Below are positions 1 through 8,603 of a stretch of 64,000 bases of DNA, piece after piece. The translations under genes were made by a program, and so were the position numbers. The notes beneath the pieces are model-generated. The model saw only the letters and a program-made list of their open reading frames with translations, ran no database searches and had not been told where the DNA came from. This DNA is from Marinobacterium sp. xm-d-530 (GTDB taxonomy: Bacteria > Pseudomonadota > Gammaproteobacteria > Pseudomonadales > Balneatricaceae). Position 1 is the stretch's first letter, and each line of letters opens with the position of its first letter. Location of the stretch: contig NZ_WBYM01000004.1 in NCBI RefSeq assembly GCF_013283365.1, positions 248,001 to 312,000 on the forward strand. The letters run 5' to 3'.

Positions 1-1
1 A

Positions 2-2677
2 GTTAGACTGCTAGAGTCTGAACCGGGACTGCAGTTAAATATGCATTTTGCGTTTAACCCGCAAGATAGAATGCTGAAAACCCTTTTTGATAAAGCCTAC
101 GATAGCTTCAGCCCTGATGAAATCAGGGCGCTACAAGAGCTGTGGGGCATGGTGCCAAACAGTGAATTGAGCCCTTTCACTAAAGAGAGCTTACAAAAGC
201 TGCTCTATCTCTTTTTCGCCACACTGGGCGTCATATTTCTGCTGCTTTACCGCTATCTACTTCTATCGAAACAGAGCTCAAAAATAGCGCAGATTAACAA
301 ACAGTTAGAGCAAGAGCATTCTGAACTAGAGCGTTTGAATCAAGCTTACGCGGAACAGGTGGCAAAAGTTCAAAGCTCTGAAAAACTTTCAAAAGCTTAT
401 CTCAGTGCCTTAACCAAGATGGGTAATATGTTTGCCGTGATAGGTGTTGAGAGCCTGAAGGTAATCGATGCTGACGATAAGACTGCGCAGTGGTGGGGGT
501 ATCAAACTGCTGAAGAGGTTATCGGTAAAACGATACCTGATTTGATGGATATCACACCAGAGTTTGCTCGCCAATTTCACCTCGATGCTAAACGTCAAGG
601 TGTCGCAATCCTAGTTCAAAAACAGCTGCGCCCAGCACCAGGTACTGAGGCCAAAGTGGGTGAAGTCTGCTTGATCTATCAGCCGGCTAAAGATGGAGTC
701 GAGGCTCATACCATCCGTTTAATGCGCGATGTTTCGGAAGAGCAGGCACTCCGTCAAGCATTAACGGATAAAGCTGAAGAGGCTGAAAGACTCTCACTGG
801 TTAAAAGTGAGTTTTTGGCCAATATGAGTCATGAGATTAGAACACCTATGAATGCGGTGCTGACCTTGGCTCAAACCTTAGCGCGTGCTGAAAACGCCAA
901 TAAACCCGTACTCGAAAAAGCGAAAAAAATCCTAAGAGCGGGGCAGTCATTACAAAAGCTGATCGACGATATTCTGGATTTTTCTAAGATAGAGAGCGGT
1001 AAGCTCAAGCTGGTGACTACCGAATTCTATCTGGATGAACTGCTTGAAACCGTTGCTCTACTCATGTCCAGCTCAGTTAAAAGTAAGAAGGTTCACCTGG
1101 CGATTACACCGAGCTATCAGGGTAACCTCAAAATATCAGGCGACCAGCAACGTCTGGAGCAGATTTTGATCAATCTGATCAGTAACGCGATCAAGTTCAC
1201 TTCGAGGGGCTATGTCGAGTTGAGGGTTGATGTGATCAATGCAGACACTGTACCCCGTCTTCGCTTTGCCATTCGTGATACTGGCATCGGTATGAGTGAT
1301 GAGGTTTTAGCTAAAATTCTGAGGCCTTTTGAGCAGGGCGATGGTTCGATAACGCGTAAATATGGTGGGACTGGTCTAGGGCTCAGCATTACCCAGCAAC
1401 TTCTCTCATTAATGGGAAGTGAGTTAATTTTTGAGTCCCAGCAGTTCCGAGGCACTACCGTCTCCTTCGAATTGACGCTCCCTTTGAAGGTTATTGAACT
1501 TGATCCTACAACAGAGGCTAGAGTTCTGATTGCCTGTAAAAACCCCTTTACACGTAACTCTCTTGTGGCCGTTGCCAAAGCCATGGGTCTAGATCATGAA
1601 GTTGGACAGACGCAGAGTTATCTGATCTATCAACTCGTTTCAGCCATAAAGGCGGATCGCTCCTTTGACTCTGTCATTGTCGATGAAGAGATGTCCGGTA
1701 AAAACTTGCAGCGTCTAGAAGCAGAGATCCAGAGTGAGTTACAGAGCAAGGGCGTTGATTGGTCTGGAAAACTGGCCACTGTAACCAGTCCTGTCAGTCA
1801 TATTGAAGAGTTTGAGAACAGCCCCTATGACTGTTTAATGGAGCCTGTTACCAGTTCTACATTAAAACGCATCATCAATTCTGATACCCAGCCTGAGACA
1901 GAACAGATTCCCAGTCAGCGGCTTTTGAACCGAACACTGTTAGTGGTCGATGATAATCTTTTCAACCGTGATTCTGCTCGCGAATTTCTTGAAGCTGAAG
2001 GGGCCTCAGTGCTTCTTGCCAATGATGGTAGTGAGGCGATCAAACTCTTAAGAGAGGCAGAGTCATCGATAGATTTGGTATTGATGGATGTGCAAATGCC
2101 AGTCATGGACGGTCTTGAGGCGACTCAAAGGATTCGTGCCCTGCGGCGGTTTGAAAACTTACCCATAATCGGTTTGTCGGCAGGCGCCTATGCTGAGGAT
2201 ATTGAAAAGGCTTTAGAGTCCGGCATGAATAACTACATCACTAAACCGGTCGATATTGAGAAAGCCGTTGTCGCAATTGCAGAACTGATTGCGCCTGAAG
2301 CACTGAAGGAAAATGCGATCTCAACTAACACCAATCAATGCGATATAGATAGGCCTCAAAGCTACTTTGATATAGCACTGGCTAGAGATTATTGGAGCAG
2401 TGATGAAACGGCTAAAAAGTATGTTGCACAATTCATTGAAAAATACGCCCAAACTCTTGAGTCGTTGCAGCAAGAGTCCGATGAGCTAAATGTTGAGTTT
2501 ATCCATAAAATGAAGGGCGCTAGCAGTATTTTGGGAATGCCACAGCTCACCGAAAATCTAATGCTTCTTGAAGCCCTTCTTCGTAATGGAAAAAAATTAT
2601 CGGCTGAACAGGTCGCCACACTGGTGGCTGTTTGGGCAGAGACAAAGCGCGAAGCTTTGACAAGTTTGGAATCATAA
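2..2677 (+). CDS. Hybrid sensor histidine kinase, BvgS-like (5' end outside window)
   Basis: Membrane-bound phosphorelay kinase, truncated by the left edge: the frame is open back to base 2, so the Met at 41 is internal. Residues are numbered from that Met. Residues 1-40 look like the end of a periplasmic solute-binding domain (SBP_bac_3), so an amino-acid-type ligand sensor probably lies further upstream. A membrane helix follows (about 53-75), then a coiled coil (80-115), a PAS-like domain (120-235), HisKA with H264 in SHEIRTP, and an ATPase domain with DTGIGM and GTGLGLS. A degenerate receiver (493-612), an intact receiver with D683 in LMDVQMPVMDG, and an HPt domain with H822 in HKMKG complete it. 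The order matches BvgS/EvgS-type relays. No response regulator is adjacent within the window. Confidence 0.9.
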   Translation, partial: VRLLESEPGLQLNMHFAFNPQDRMLKTLFDKAYDSFSPDEIRALQELWGMVPNSELSPFTKESLQKLLYLFFATLGVIFLLLYRYLLLSKQSSKIAQINKQLEQEHSELERLNQAYAEQVAKVQSSEKLSKAYLSALTKMGNMFAVIGVESLKVIDADDKTAQWWGYQTAEEVIGKTIPDLMDITPEFARQFHLDAKRQGVAILVQKQLRPAPGTEAKVGEVCLIYQPAKDGVEAHTIRLMRDVSEEQALRQALTDKAEEAERLSLVKSEFLANMSHEIRTPMNAVLTLAQTLARAENANKPVLEKAKKILRAGQSLQKLIDDILDFSKIESGKLKLVTTEFYLDELLETVALLMSSSVKSKKVHLAITPSYQGNLKISGDQQRLEQILINLISNAIKFTSRGYVELRVDVINADTVPRLRFAIRDTGIGMSDEVLAKILRPFEQGDGSITRKYGGTGLGLSITQQLLSLMGSELIFESQQFRGTTVSFELTLPLKVIELDPTTEARVLIACKNPFTRNSLVAVAKAMGLDHEVGQTQSYLIYQLVSAIKADRSFDSVIVDEEMSGKNLQRLEAEIQSELQSKGVDWSGKLATVTSPVSHIEEFENSPYDCLMEPVTSSTLKRIINSDTQPETEQIPSQRLLNRTLLVVDDNLFNRDSAREFLEAEGASVLLANDGSEAIKLLREAESSIDLVLMDVQMPVMDGLEATQRIRALRRFENLPIIGLSAGAYAEDIEKALESGMNNYITKPVDIEKAVVAIAELIAPEALKENAISTNTNQCDIDRPQSYFDIALARDYWSSDETAKKYVAQFIEKYAQTLESLQQESDELNVEFIHKMKGASSILGMPQLTENLMLLEALLRNGKKLSAEQVATLVAVWAETKREALTSLES

Positions 2678-2684
2678 ATAACCG

Positions 2685-3383
2685 ATGAGTAAGCAAGAAC
2701 AGGGTGTCTCTAAGGTCGTGACAACCAATCAGGCCGGTTTGCATGAGCGTCTCGATGAGATTGTATTGCGTAACTTAAATAACCCATTTCGCAAACCCAT
2801 TGCCGACCATACTCAGGTCGCCTTTGATCAGGTGACCGATTGGCTCAAAGGTCGTTCCGGAGAGCTTATCTTGGACTCTTGCTGTGGTATTGGTGAAAGC
2901 TCCCGCCATCTTGCCAATCGATACCCAGACGCCAATGTCATAGCGGTTGATCGTTCTGCTTATCGTCTTAGTAAGCACGAAAACTGCTTCACGGGTGAGC
3001 TTGATAACCTACTCTTTGTGCGAGCGGATTTAATCGACTTTTGGCGCCTGGCTGCAGCTTCAGAGTGGCGTCTAGCCAAGCATTTTATTCTCTACCCCAA
3101 CCCTTATCCTAAATCAGCTCAGGTTCAGAGACGTTGGCATGCCAGTCCTGTATTCAGTGATCTATTGACCTTGGGTGGGGAGTTAACCGTTAGAAGCAAC
3201 TGGAGACTCTACATCGAGGAGTTCGTCAGGGCACTGGCGTTGGCGGGTCATGAAACTAGCGTACAGTTATACAGCGCTGACCAACCGATGAGTGCATTTG
3301 AACGGAAATATTGGGAGAGTGGTCAGCAGAGCTGGCAGTGCGTAGCGCAGCTTTCAGAGTCTGGCTCAGCTTTAAAACCCTAA
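2685..3383 (+). CDS. TrmB-like SAM-dependent methyltransferase
   Basis: A 232-residue methyltransferase resembling the tRNA (guanine46-N7) methyltransferase family. The SAM-binding loop is visible as DSCCGIGESS near residue 65, followed by the acidic AVDRS strand end. A TrmB-like signature, LYPNPYPK, lies near residue 140. It may be a paralogue rather than the main TrmB, because it is short and begins with an unusual N-terminus (VVTTNQAGLHERL). It starts seven bases after the kinase stop and may be co-transcribed with it, although the two have no obvious functional link. Its 3' end overlaps the convergent lipoprotein gene by 12 bases. Confidence 0.7.
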   Translation: MSKQEQGVSKVVTTNQAGLHERLDEIVLRNLNNPFRKPIADHTQVAFDQVTDWLKGRSGELILDSCCGIGESSRHLANRYPDANVIAVDRSAYRLSKHENCFTGELDNLLFVRADLIDFWRLAAASEWRLAKHFILYPNPYPKSAQVQRRWHASPVFSDLLTLGGELTVRSNWRLYIEEFVRALALAGHETSVQLYSADQPMSAFERKYWESGQQSWQCVAQLSESGSALKP

Positions 3384-4352
3384 GATCCTAAGAGCCTCTT
3401 CATCCTGTATGCGCCTGTTGAACGCTTGAATCAGCCCCGCCTTGGCCGTTGACTCAGAGGCTGATGAAGCCGATTTAATGGACAGAGTTGTGGCATGCTC
3501 CACCTTAGATTGACCATCCAAAAAGCGAATTGATAAATCGGCTTTGGCAATGTGAATGCCATAGGCGCTACTGATTTCTTCAATGACCTGGCACTCGACG
3601 GTTATAACACCAGATGAGGAGTTGATCTCAAAACCGGCTTCTAGGATTAGACGCTCCAGTGAGCCTTTAAAGCTCATGCAGCTTTGTTCGGTTTTTAGCA
3701 TTACCGGGTGGTTGGTTTGGTAATCTTTAATGGCAGATTCAGTGTCTGCAACCTGGTTGCTGTACTTTTCCCCAATCTCCGATTCCCCCAGCTGTTTCAT
3801 AAGAGATATTAATGGCTGTTGAGCCTTTAGATCGGTTAGCTGTTGTCGAGCACTTGCCCAGTCAGAGAGAGTCTTGATTGGCTGTGCAGAGGAGGCGGTT
3901 AATCTGGGGTCTATTTCGTTTTTGAGGTTCTTAATTAAGGCCGTTTTTTTCAACGCTAGCAGGGTCGCGGTTCGTTGCGGTGCAATCACATCCTGTTTAA
4001 GGATCTCATATCCACCCAAAGGCAAACGCTCGGTTCTGCTTTGAATCGACGACTCCACCACTCGCTCAGTATATTCACGACTGTCTCTAACCGACGAAAG
4101 GCGCTGCTCTTGTGTGCTGGATAGTTGAACTAACAGTCTCTCGGCAAGATGAGCTAATGCAGCCTGCTCAGAGGCTTGTGCGCTGCCTCCCTCACCGACA
4201 CCGTAAAATTGATCACCTGTGTTGACTAGCGGACTCATCAACCAATCAGGAGTCTTAGGTTCTGCGACAAGGATGACGGGTTCTCTGCTTGCACACCCAG
4301 TCGTTACAAAACTGGCCAACATTAGAAAAGCGAGAATGAATCTGCGGGTCAT
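3372..4352 (-). CDS. LPP20-like lipoprotein, 326 aa
   Basis: Predicted lipoprotein: a short basic N-terminus, a hydrophobic stretch and the lipobox TTGC, with the lipidated Cys near residue 20. The following part (PDWLMSPL, then FYGVGEGG, then a long amphipathic segment with many Ala and Glu) resembles the LPP20 fold seen in FlgP-type and related envelope proteins. The C-terminal third (about 220-326) looks like a separate small domain with two Cys and ends GLIQAFNRRIQDEEALRILGF-like sequence. It overlaps the upstream CsgG-like gene by four bases (ATGA), so the two are translationally coupled. It is the last gene of the four-lipoprotein run. Function unknown. Confidence 0.7.
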   Translation of the reverse strand: MTRRFILAFLMLASFVTTGCASREPVILVAEPKTPDWLMSPLVNTGDQFYGVGEGGSAQASEQAALAHLAERLLVQLSSTQEQRLSSVRDSREYTERVVESSIQSRTERLPLGGYEILKQDVIAPQRTATLLALKKTALIKNLKNEIDPRLTASSAQPIKTLSDWASARQQLTDLKAQQPLISLMKQLGESEIGEKYSNQVADTESAIKDYQTNHPVMLKTEQSCMSFKGSLERLILEAGFEINSSSGVITVECQVIEEISSAYGIHIAKADLSIRFLDGQSKVEHATTLSIKSASSASESTAKAGLIQAFNRRIQDEEALRILGF

Positions 4353-5365
4353 AGCTGGTTCTCTAAACGCGCCTGTTCACTCTTCTGACGTTCAACACGC
4401 AAAATGGCTTGGTTAATGATCTTGTTGGGCTCTTTTACCAACTGATCGGCTAACCGGTAGAGCTGCTCAGCTTGGCTAGTTTTACCGAGCTGCTCTTTAA
4501 CAACGGCTAAATTGTAAGCCGCCACATAGCATTGGTCACCCGTACTGGTTAGAAGCTCGGAGAAGAGCACTTCAGCTTTGTCGATGCGGTGATCCTCAAC
4601 GTACTCGATACCATACTCCAAAAGGTCCTCTTGCTCGCTGCTGTAGTCGATCTCTGGATCATCGAGCAGTTGCACTATGACAGTTGCCTCATAGGGGGCT
4701 ATGTGAGTCATGAACTGATCGGTGATCTCTTCAGCTAGGTTGCTTAGGACACTCTCGGGTGTTGGAAGAGAGTAGGCGCTGTCACGACAAGCATCGTGAC
4801 TCTCTTTTGCCGTGAAGCGTTCAGAGAGAATCAGGTCCCCGCGTTCAGTATCAACGAGTCGGATGGTAGCTTGCAGGTTGGAGTGCATCTCATCACAAGG
4901 GATGTAGCGCTCACGAGTTTTTTTGCACTTCTGATCGGCACACTCAACACGAGTAACGTAGTAGAGCGAGTAGTCGGTGGTCTGAATCTCCACCTCACCA
5001 GTAATCAGTCCTTTCGCACCGATCAGCTGACCGATCTCAACAGACGTCTGTTCATCGACTAGCCCAGAGTGTTGAAGTTTTTGCTCGTCTAAAATTGATT
5101 CAAGATCCTTACGGTTGACCACGGTAAAAAAGGTCTCACCTGTCACCCTATGGTTGGTGACTCGAGATTCAATGCTGTTTGCCACACCGGAATAGTCATT
5201 CTCAAACGGAAGCACCGCAACGACTTTGGTGGCGGCAGCCCGATCACTGATGGCTGGATTGATCAGGGTAATCTTAGCGGTCGATGAGCAGGCCGTAAGA
5301 AATAAAGCGGTGACCGCTAGCCCAAGGCTTTTTAATTTACAGTTTGTTAAGTTCACGCTCGGCAC
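4349..5365 (-). CDS. CsgG/LpoB-like lipoprotein with TPR-like C-terminus
   Basis: Predicted outer-membrane lipoprotein with lipobox LTAC around residue 25. Residues 45-140 carry the CsgG-type pattern: VVAVLPFEND, then VVNRKDLESILDEQKLQHSG, then IGQLIGAKGLITGEV. This is the fold used by curli secretion channels and by the LpoB activators of penicillin-binding proteins. The tail (about 240-330) reads as one or two TPR-like repeats, so it may bind a partner protein. The start is GTG at 5365, or GTG at 5356; both lie inside the end of the upstream 42-residue lipoprotein gene. It has four Cys in a middle insert (ECADQKCKK and following), which is unusual for the family and may form disulfides in the periplasm. 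The neighbours suggest an envelope complex. Confidence 0.7.
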   Translation of the reverse strand: MPSVNLTNCKLKSLGLAVTALFLTACSSTAKITLINPAISDRAAATKVVAVLPFENDYSGVANSIESRVTNHRVTGETFFTVVNRKDLESILDEQKLQHSGLVDEQTSVEIGQLIGAKGLITGEVEIQTTDYSLYYVTRVECADQKCKKTRERYIPCDEMHSNLQATIRLVDTERGDLILSERFTAKESHDACRDSAYSLPTPESVLSNLAEEITDQFMTHIAPYEATVIVQLLDDPEIDYSSEQEDLLEYGIEYVEDHRIDKAEVLFSELLTSTGDQCYVAAYNLAVVKEQLGKTSQAEQLYRLADQLVKEPNKIINQAILRVERQKSEQARLENQL

Positions 5366-5465
5366 TCTGTTGTTGCGCTTGAGGAGAGGGGTCTTGCATC
5401 ACCTCGTTAGAGGAGCAAGCCGAAAGTGATAAAGCTATCAGTAGTAGAGTAAATAGAGGTTTCAT
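5337..5465 (-). CDS. Small lipoprotein, 42 aa
   Basis: A very short gene between two lipoprotein genes. It has a textbook signal: MKPLFTLLLIALSLSAC with lipobox LSAC, giving a mature peptide of only about 25 residues that is rich in Gln, Ser and Glu. It starts seven bases after the upstream LPP20 gene ends, and it overlaps the start of the CsgG-like gene, which fits translational coupling. Small lipoproteins of this kind are easily missed by gene callers. No function can be assigned; a structural or chaperone role for the CsgG-like partner is a guess. Confidence 0.7.
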   Translation of the reverse strand: MKPLFTLLLIALSLSACSSNEVMQDPSPQAQQQSAERELNKL

Positions 5466-5472
5466 CAACAAC

Positions 5473-5976
5473 TCACTTATCTAGTTGATCAATCTGAGAG
5501 TCGATCGCGTTATTGATCGTCGCTTTTTCAACGCCCAGCAAAATGAAGATGACCTCTGTTTCAGGGTGCTGCCAGTAGCTCACTTGTTGTGAGTTATTAA
5601 TTGTCAATTCGGAGGTTTGTCTTGCGACTTGAGTGACGACGCGTTCAGCCGTCATCTCATCGGCACCCGTTGAACGTTGATAGGAGTCTAGTTTGCTTTT
5701 AATCTGAGCCTCGACCTGTTGTGCGATATCAGCACGAGCATTAATGGCTGCCTCTTTACGAGAAAAATCATACCCTAGCTTGCTCAATGGAGCAGATCCT
5801 ACGCCGACATAACGATCAGCCTCCATGTAGCCACCACAAGCCCAAATAGGTGCTTGTTCACCATGGATGACGCATTCGCCACCTTCGACTAGATCGGGTT
5901 TAGGCAGTTCACTGCTGCAGCCGGCAAGGGTTGTTAAAAGTGTCGCAGTCATCAGTAACTTGGTGCGTAGGTTCAT
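5473..5976 (-). CDS. LPP20-like lipoprotein, 167 aa
   Basis: First gene of the lipoprotein operon. The N-terminus has a signal peptide ending in lipobox LAGC. The mature part shows the LPP20 pattern: a GYMEADRYVGVGSA segment followed by a helix rich in Ala and Glu (RKEAAINARADIAQQVEAQ) and a C-terminal strand, VIFILLGVEK. Two Cys (ECVIHG, IWACGG) could pair. Two start codons are possible: ATG at 5982 or ATG at 5976. A GGA lies eight bases before the second but only two before the first, so 5976 is preferred. LPP20 proteins are known as outer-membrane-associated lipoproteins in several Gram-negatives. Its role here is unknown. Confidence 0.75.
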   Translation of the reverse strand: MNLRTKLLMTATLLTTLAGCSSELPKPDLVEGGECVIHGEQAPIWACGGYMEADRYVGVGSAPLSKLGYDFSRKEAAINARADIAQQVEAQIKSKLDSYQRSTGADEMTAERVVTQVARQTSELTINNSQQVSYWQHPETEVIFILLGVEKATINNAIDSQIDQLDK

Positions 5977-6145
5977 GATCATTATCCATTAGAAATTACT
6001 CATATGATGGTCACATATTTCCATAGAAATGTCAGGGTTATTTTTAGATGAAAATTGACACTCAACGGAATAAAACTCACCCGTGTGATTACCCCTTTAC
6101 GGACAGATCACGTAAAATAACCAAAATCACAAATCAGAGTCTGTC

Positions 6146-6415
6146 ATGGATAACCGCAGAAAAATTCGCGCTGCCGTCTCTCTTCTCTCGTTCATTGGGA
6201 TTGTTGCCCCATTTATGTTTTTAATGGGTGCCGAAAATACCGAAGAGGCCTTTAATGAAAATGCCAGTTGGGTGATTAAAAATACGCTGGTGTGGATTGT
6301 TGTGATGTCTCTGCTGTTGATCAAGAATCCTAAGTTTTTTGGCGACGAAACCCCCTTCGATATACTGCTTCGTTACGCTAAACGTCTGTTTAAATCGAAC
6401 GCTTCTGACCGATAG
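6146..6415 (+). CDS. Small inner-membrane protein, 89 aa
   Basis: Unrecognised small protein with two predicted membrane helices (about 10-27 and 45-60) joined by an acidic loop (ENTEEAFNENAS), and a basic C-terminal tail (LLRYAKRLFKSNASDR) likely on the cytoplasmic side. It lies 14 bases upstream of the SulP transporter gene on the same strand, so it may be co-transcribed and might assist it. No clear ribosome binding site precedes the ATG. No family was recognised. Confidence 0.55.
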   Translation: MDNRRKIRAAVSLLSFIGIVAPFMFLMGAENTEEAFNENASWVIKNTLVWIVVMSLLLIKNPKFFGDETPFDILLRYAKRLFKSNASDR

Positions 6416-6429
6416 TGAGCCGTTGATCA

Positions 6430-8070
6430 ATGCTTAAACTGAACGCACTATCTCTCTCTAATCTTCGCGGTGATCTGCTCGGTGGTTTAACCGCTGCGGT
6501 GGTCTCACTCCCTTTGGCGCTCACATTTGGTGTCGCCTCTGGCGCTGGCGCAGAGGCGGGACTCTATGGTGCGATCCTAATCGGTCTCTTTACCGCGCTG
6601 TTTGGTGGAACCTCTACGCTGATCTCTGAGCCTACTGGGCCTATGACCGTGGTGATGACCGCTGTGATCAGCACTCTAGTGGCTGCGAACCCTGAAAATG
6701 GTCTGTCTATGGCGTTTACCGTGGTGATCATGGCAGGGATATTCCAGATCGTGTTTGGTTATCTCAGGTTGGGCAAATACATCACCCTGATGCCCTATGC
6801 GGTGGTTTCTGGCTTTATGTCAGGCATCGGATTCATACTGATTATTCTGCAGATAGCCCCTGCGTTAGGGCAATCTCCACCGGCGGGCGGGGTGGTTGGT
6901 ACCGTAACTCATCTGCCAGAGTTGATCATGAACGTGCACTTCAGTGAGTTGTTGCTGTTCTTGGTGACACTGGGTGTGTTGTTTAAAACGCCTGAAAAAT
7001 ACAAAAAGTTCGTGCCGCCTCAGTTGATTGCACTGGTTCTTATTACTCTGGTCTCTGTGATCATCTTTAGCAGTGATGGAGTCCAACGCATTGGTGAGAT
7101 CGATGTGTCACTGCCTTCAATGACCTTGCCCTATTTCACCTATGATCAGCTTCAGATTATGTTGGTCGATGCGATGGTGTTGGGCATGCTTGGTTGTATC
7201 GATTCAATGCTTACCTCGGTCGTGGCGGACAACCTGACCCGAACAGAGCATGACTCCAACAAAGAGCTGTTTGGACAGGGGTTAGGCAATATCATGTCTG
7301 GTCTGTTCGGTGGTCTACCAGGTGCCGGTGCCACTATGGGCACCGTGGTCAATATTCAGTCCGGAGGGCGAACACCACTCTCAGGTGTTATAAGGGTTCT
7401 AGCACTGGCAATAGCTGTGTTTGGAGCAGGTTCATTGATCGAAAATATCCCTTTAGCGGTGCTGGCTGGTATTGCGGTAAAAGTGGGTGTCGATATTCTG
7501 GACTGGTCGTTCATTAAACGGGTTCACCTAGTCTCTAAATACAGCACGATGATCATGTATGCCGTTCTACTACTAACGGTGTTTGTCGATCTGATCGTTG
7601 CGGTGGGTGTCGGTGTCTTTGTCGCGAACGTCATCATCATCCGTAAGTTATCCGATGTTGAGGCTGAGAAGGTTCGCTCTATGTCCGATGTCGATGATGA
7701 GATTCCTCTGACCCCTGAACAGCAGTCCCTGTTGAATGAGGCGAATGGCCGTATCCTACTGGTCTACCTTTCGGGAGCGATGATTTTTGGTGTCTCCAAA
7801 GCCTTAGCCCGTGAGCGAAAAGACATCGCTAAACACGATGCGGTTATTTTTGATCTCAGTGACGTCAGTTATTTAGATGACACCATGACGCTCTCCATTG
7901 AGAACGTCATACTCGAAGCCTTAGATCTTGGTAAAGAGGTGCGTCTAGTTATGGCACCGGGCGCTGAAAAAGATCGATTGATTCGCCTTGGCCTTGATCA
8001 GCGCCTCCCGGCTGATCGTATAACAGAATCAAGAACCGAGGCATTGAGGCAGTCACTTTCCAGTTTATAA
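6430..8070 (+). CDS. SulP-family inorganic anion transporter
   Basis: A 546-residue inner-membrane carrier. The N-terminal 400 residues are a chain of hydrophobic helices beginning with the SulP signature (DLLGGLTAAVVSLPLALTFG), and include EPTGPMTVVMTA and GLFGGLPGAGATMGT, which are typical of the transport core. The C-terminal 110 residues form a STAS domain (ILLVYLSGAMIFGVSKAL, then VIFDLSDVSYLDDT). SulP proteins move sulfate, bicarbonate or other anions, commonly with sodium or protons. The substrate cannot be told from sequence; no carbonic anhydrase gene is adjacent. The downstream DsrE-like gene is compatible with sulfur metabolism. Confidence 0.9.
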   Translation: MLKLNALSLSNLRGDLLGGLTAAVVSLPLALTFGVASGAGAEAGLYGAILIGLFTALFGGTSTLISEPTGPMTVVMTAVISTLVAANPENGLSMAFTVVIMAGIFQIVFGYLRLGKYITLMPYAVVSGFMSGIGFILIILQIAPALGQSPPAGGVVGTVTHLPELIMNVHFSELLLFLVTLGVLFKTPEKYKKFVPPQLIALVLITLVSVIIFSSDGVQRIGEIDVSLPSMTLPYFTYDQLQIMLVDAMVLGMLGCIDSMLTSVVADNLTRTEHDSNKELFGQGLGNIMSGLFGGLPGAGATMGTVVNIQSGGRTPLSGVIRVLALAIAVFGAGSLIENIPLAVLAGIAVKVGVDILDWSFIKRVHLVSKYSTMIMYAVLLLTVFVDLIVAVGVGVFVANVIIIRKLSDVEAEKVRSMSDVDDEIPLTPEQQSLLNEANGRILLVYLSGAMIFGVSKALARERKDIAKHDAVIFDLSDVSYLDDTMTLSIENVILEALDLGKEVRLVMAPGAEKDRLIRLGLDQRLPADRITESRTEALRQSLSSL

Positions 8071-8105
8071 GCTAAGCTGAAGCAAAAGAGATTTGGAGGT
8101 CTACT

Positions 8106-8603
8106 ATGTTCAGTTTGATCTTTAAGACAGTTCGCCACCTGTTACTCAGGGTATTGCTTCCGCTCAGTCTGCTCTTTTCAGGCGCGGCCTCAGCTAAAAC
8201 GGTTAAAGAGATCCTTGCACTTGAAGAAGCGCCACCAGGAGTTGTGTTTGAAATTTTGGCGCCTAATCCACAACAGTGGCAACGGATTCAACCTCGTTTG
8301 ATGGGTGCCATAGACTCTTTGCGATCAGCTTTTCCAGATCTCGATATTGCGGTGGTTAGCCACGGCAATGAACAGTTCGCTCTGACCACTGAGAATGAGA
8401 GTAAGTTCCCACTTTTGCATCAAGGGGTTCGTGATCTAGGTGAATCTGGCGTGGATCTGCATGTGTGTGAAACCTTTGCGAGTTGGAGCAACGTCACAGC
8501 AGAGGCTTTTCCAGACTACGTAGACGTTGCCCCTTCCGGTCCCGCGCAGATCAATAACTACGTTGCGATGGGGTATCTGTTGGTGGATCAGTTCGCGTTT
8601 TAA
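8106..8603 (+). CDS. Periplasmic DsrE/DsrF-like protein
   Basis: A 165-residue protein with a clear Sec signal peptide (about 1-30, ending GAASA-KT). The mature part resembles the DsrE-like fold: a VVFEILAPN strand, a central DIAVVSHGNEQFAL strand, and a segment with one Cys (VDLHVCETFASW) where sulfurtransferase relatives carry their sulfur-accepting Cys. Cytoplasmic DsrE proteins shuttle sulfur; exported single-domain relatives are common but poorly characterised. The gene follows the SulP carrier by 35 bases, with GGAGG upstream of the ATG. It overlaps the convergent ion-channel gene by four bases. Confidence 0.65.
   Translation: MFSLIFKTVRHLLLRVLLPLSLLFSGAASAKTVKEILALEEAPPGVVFEILAPNPQQWQRIQPRLMGAIDSLRSAFPDLDIAVVSHGNEQFALTTENESKFPLLHQGVRDLGESGVDLHVCETFASWSNVTAEAFPDYVDVAPSGPAQINNYVAMGYLLVDQFAF

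Noticed and set aside
1210-1584. 124-codon open frame on the minus strand inside the hybrid kinase gene
   Set aside because: It is the antisense shadow of the ATPase domain; the composition is Ser/Arg-rich and no start signal or family pattern is seen.
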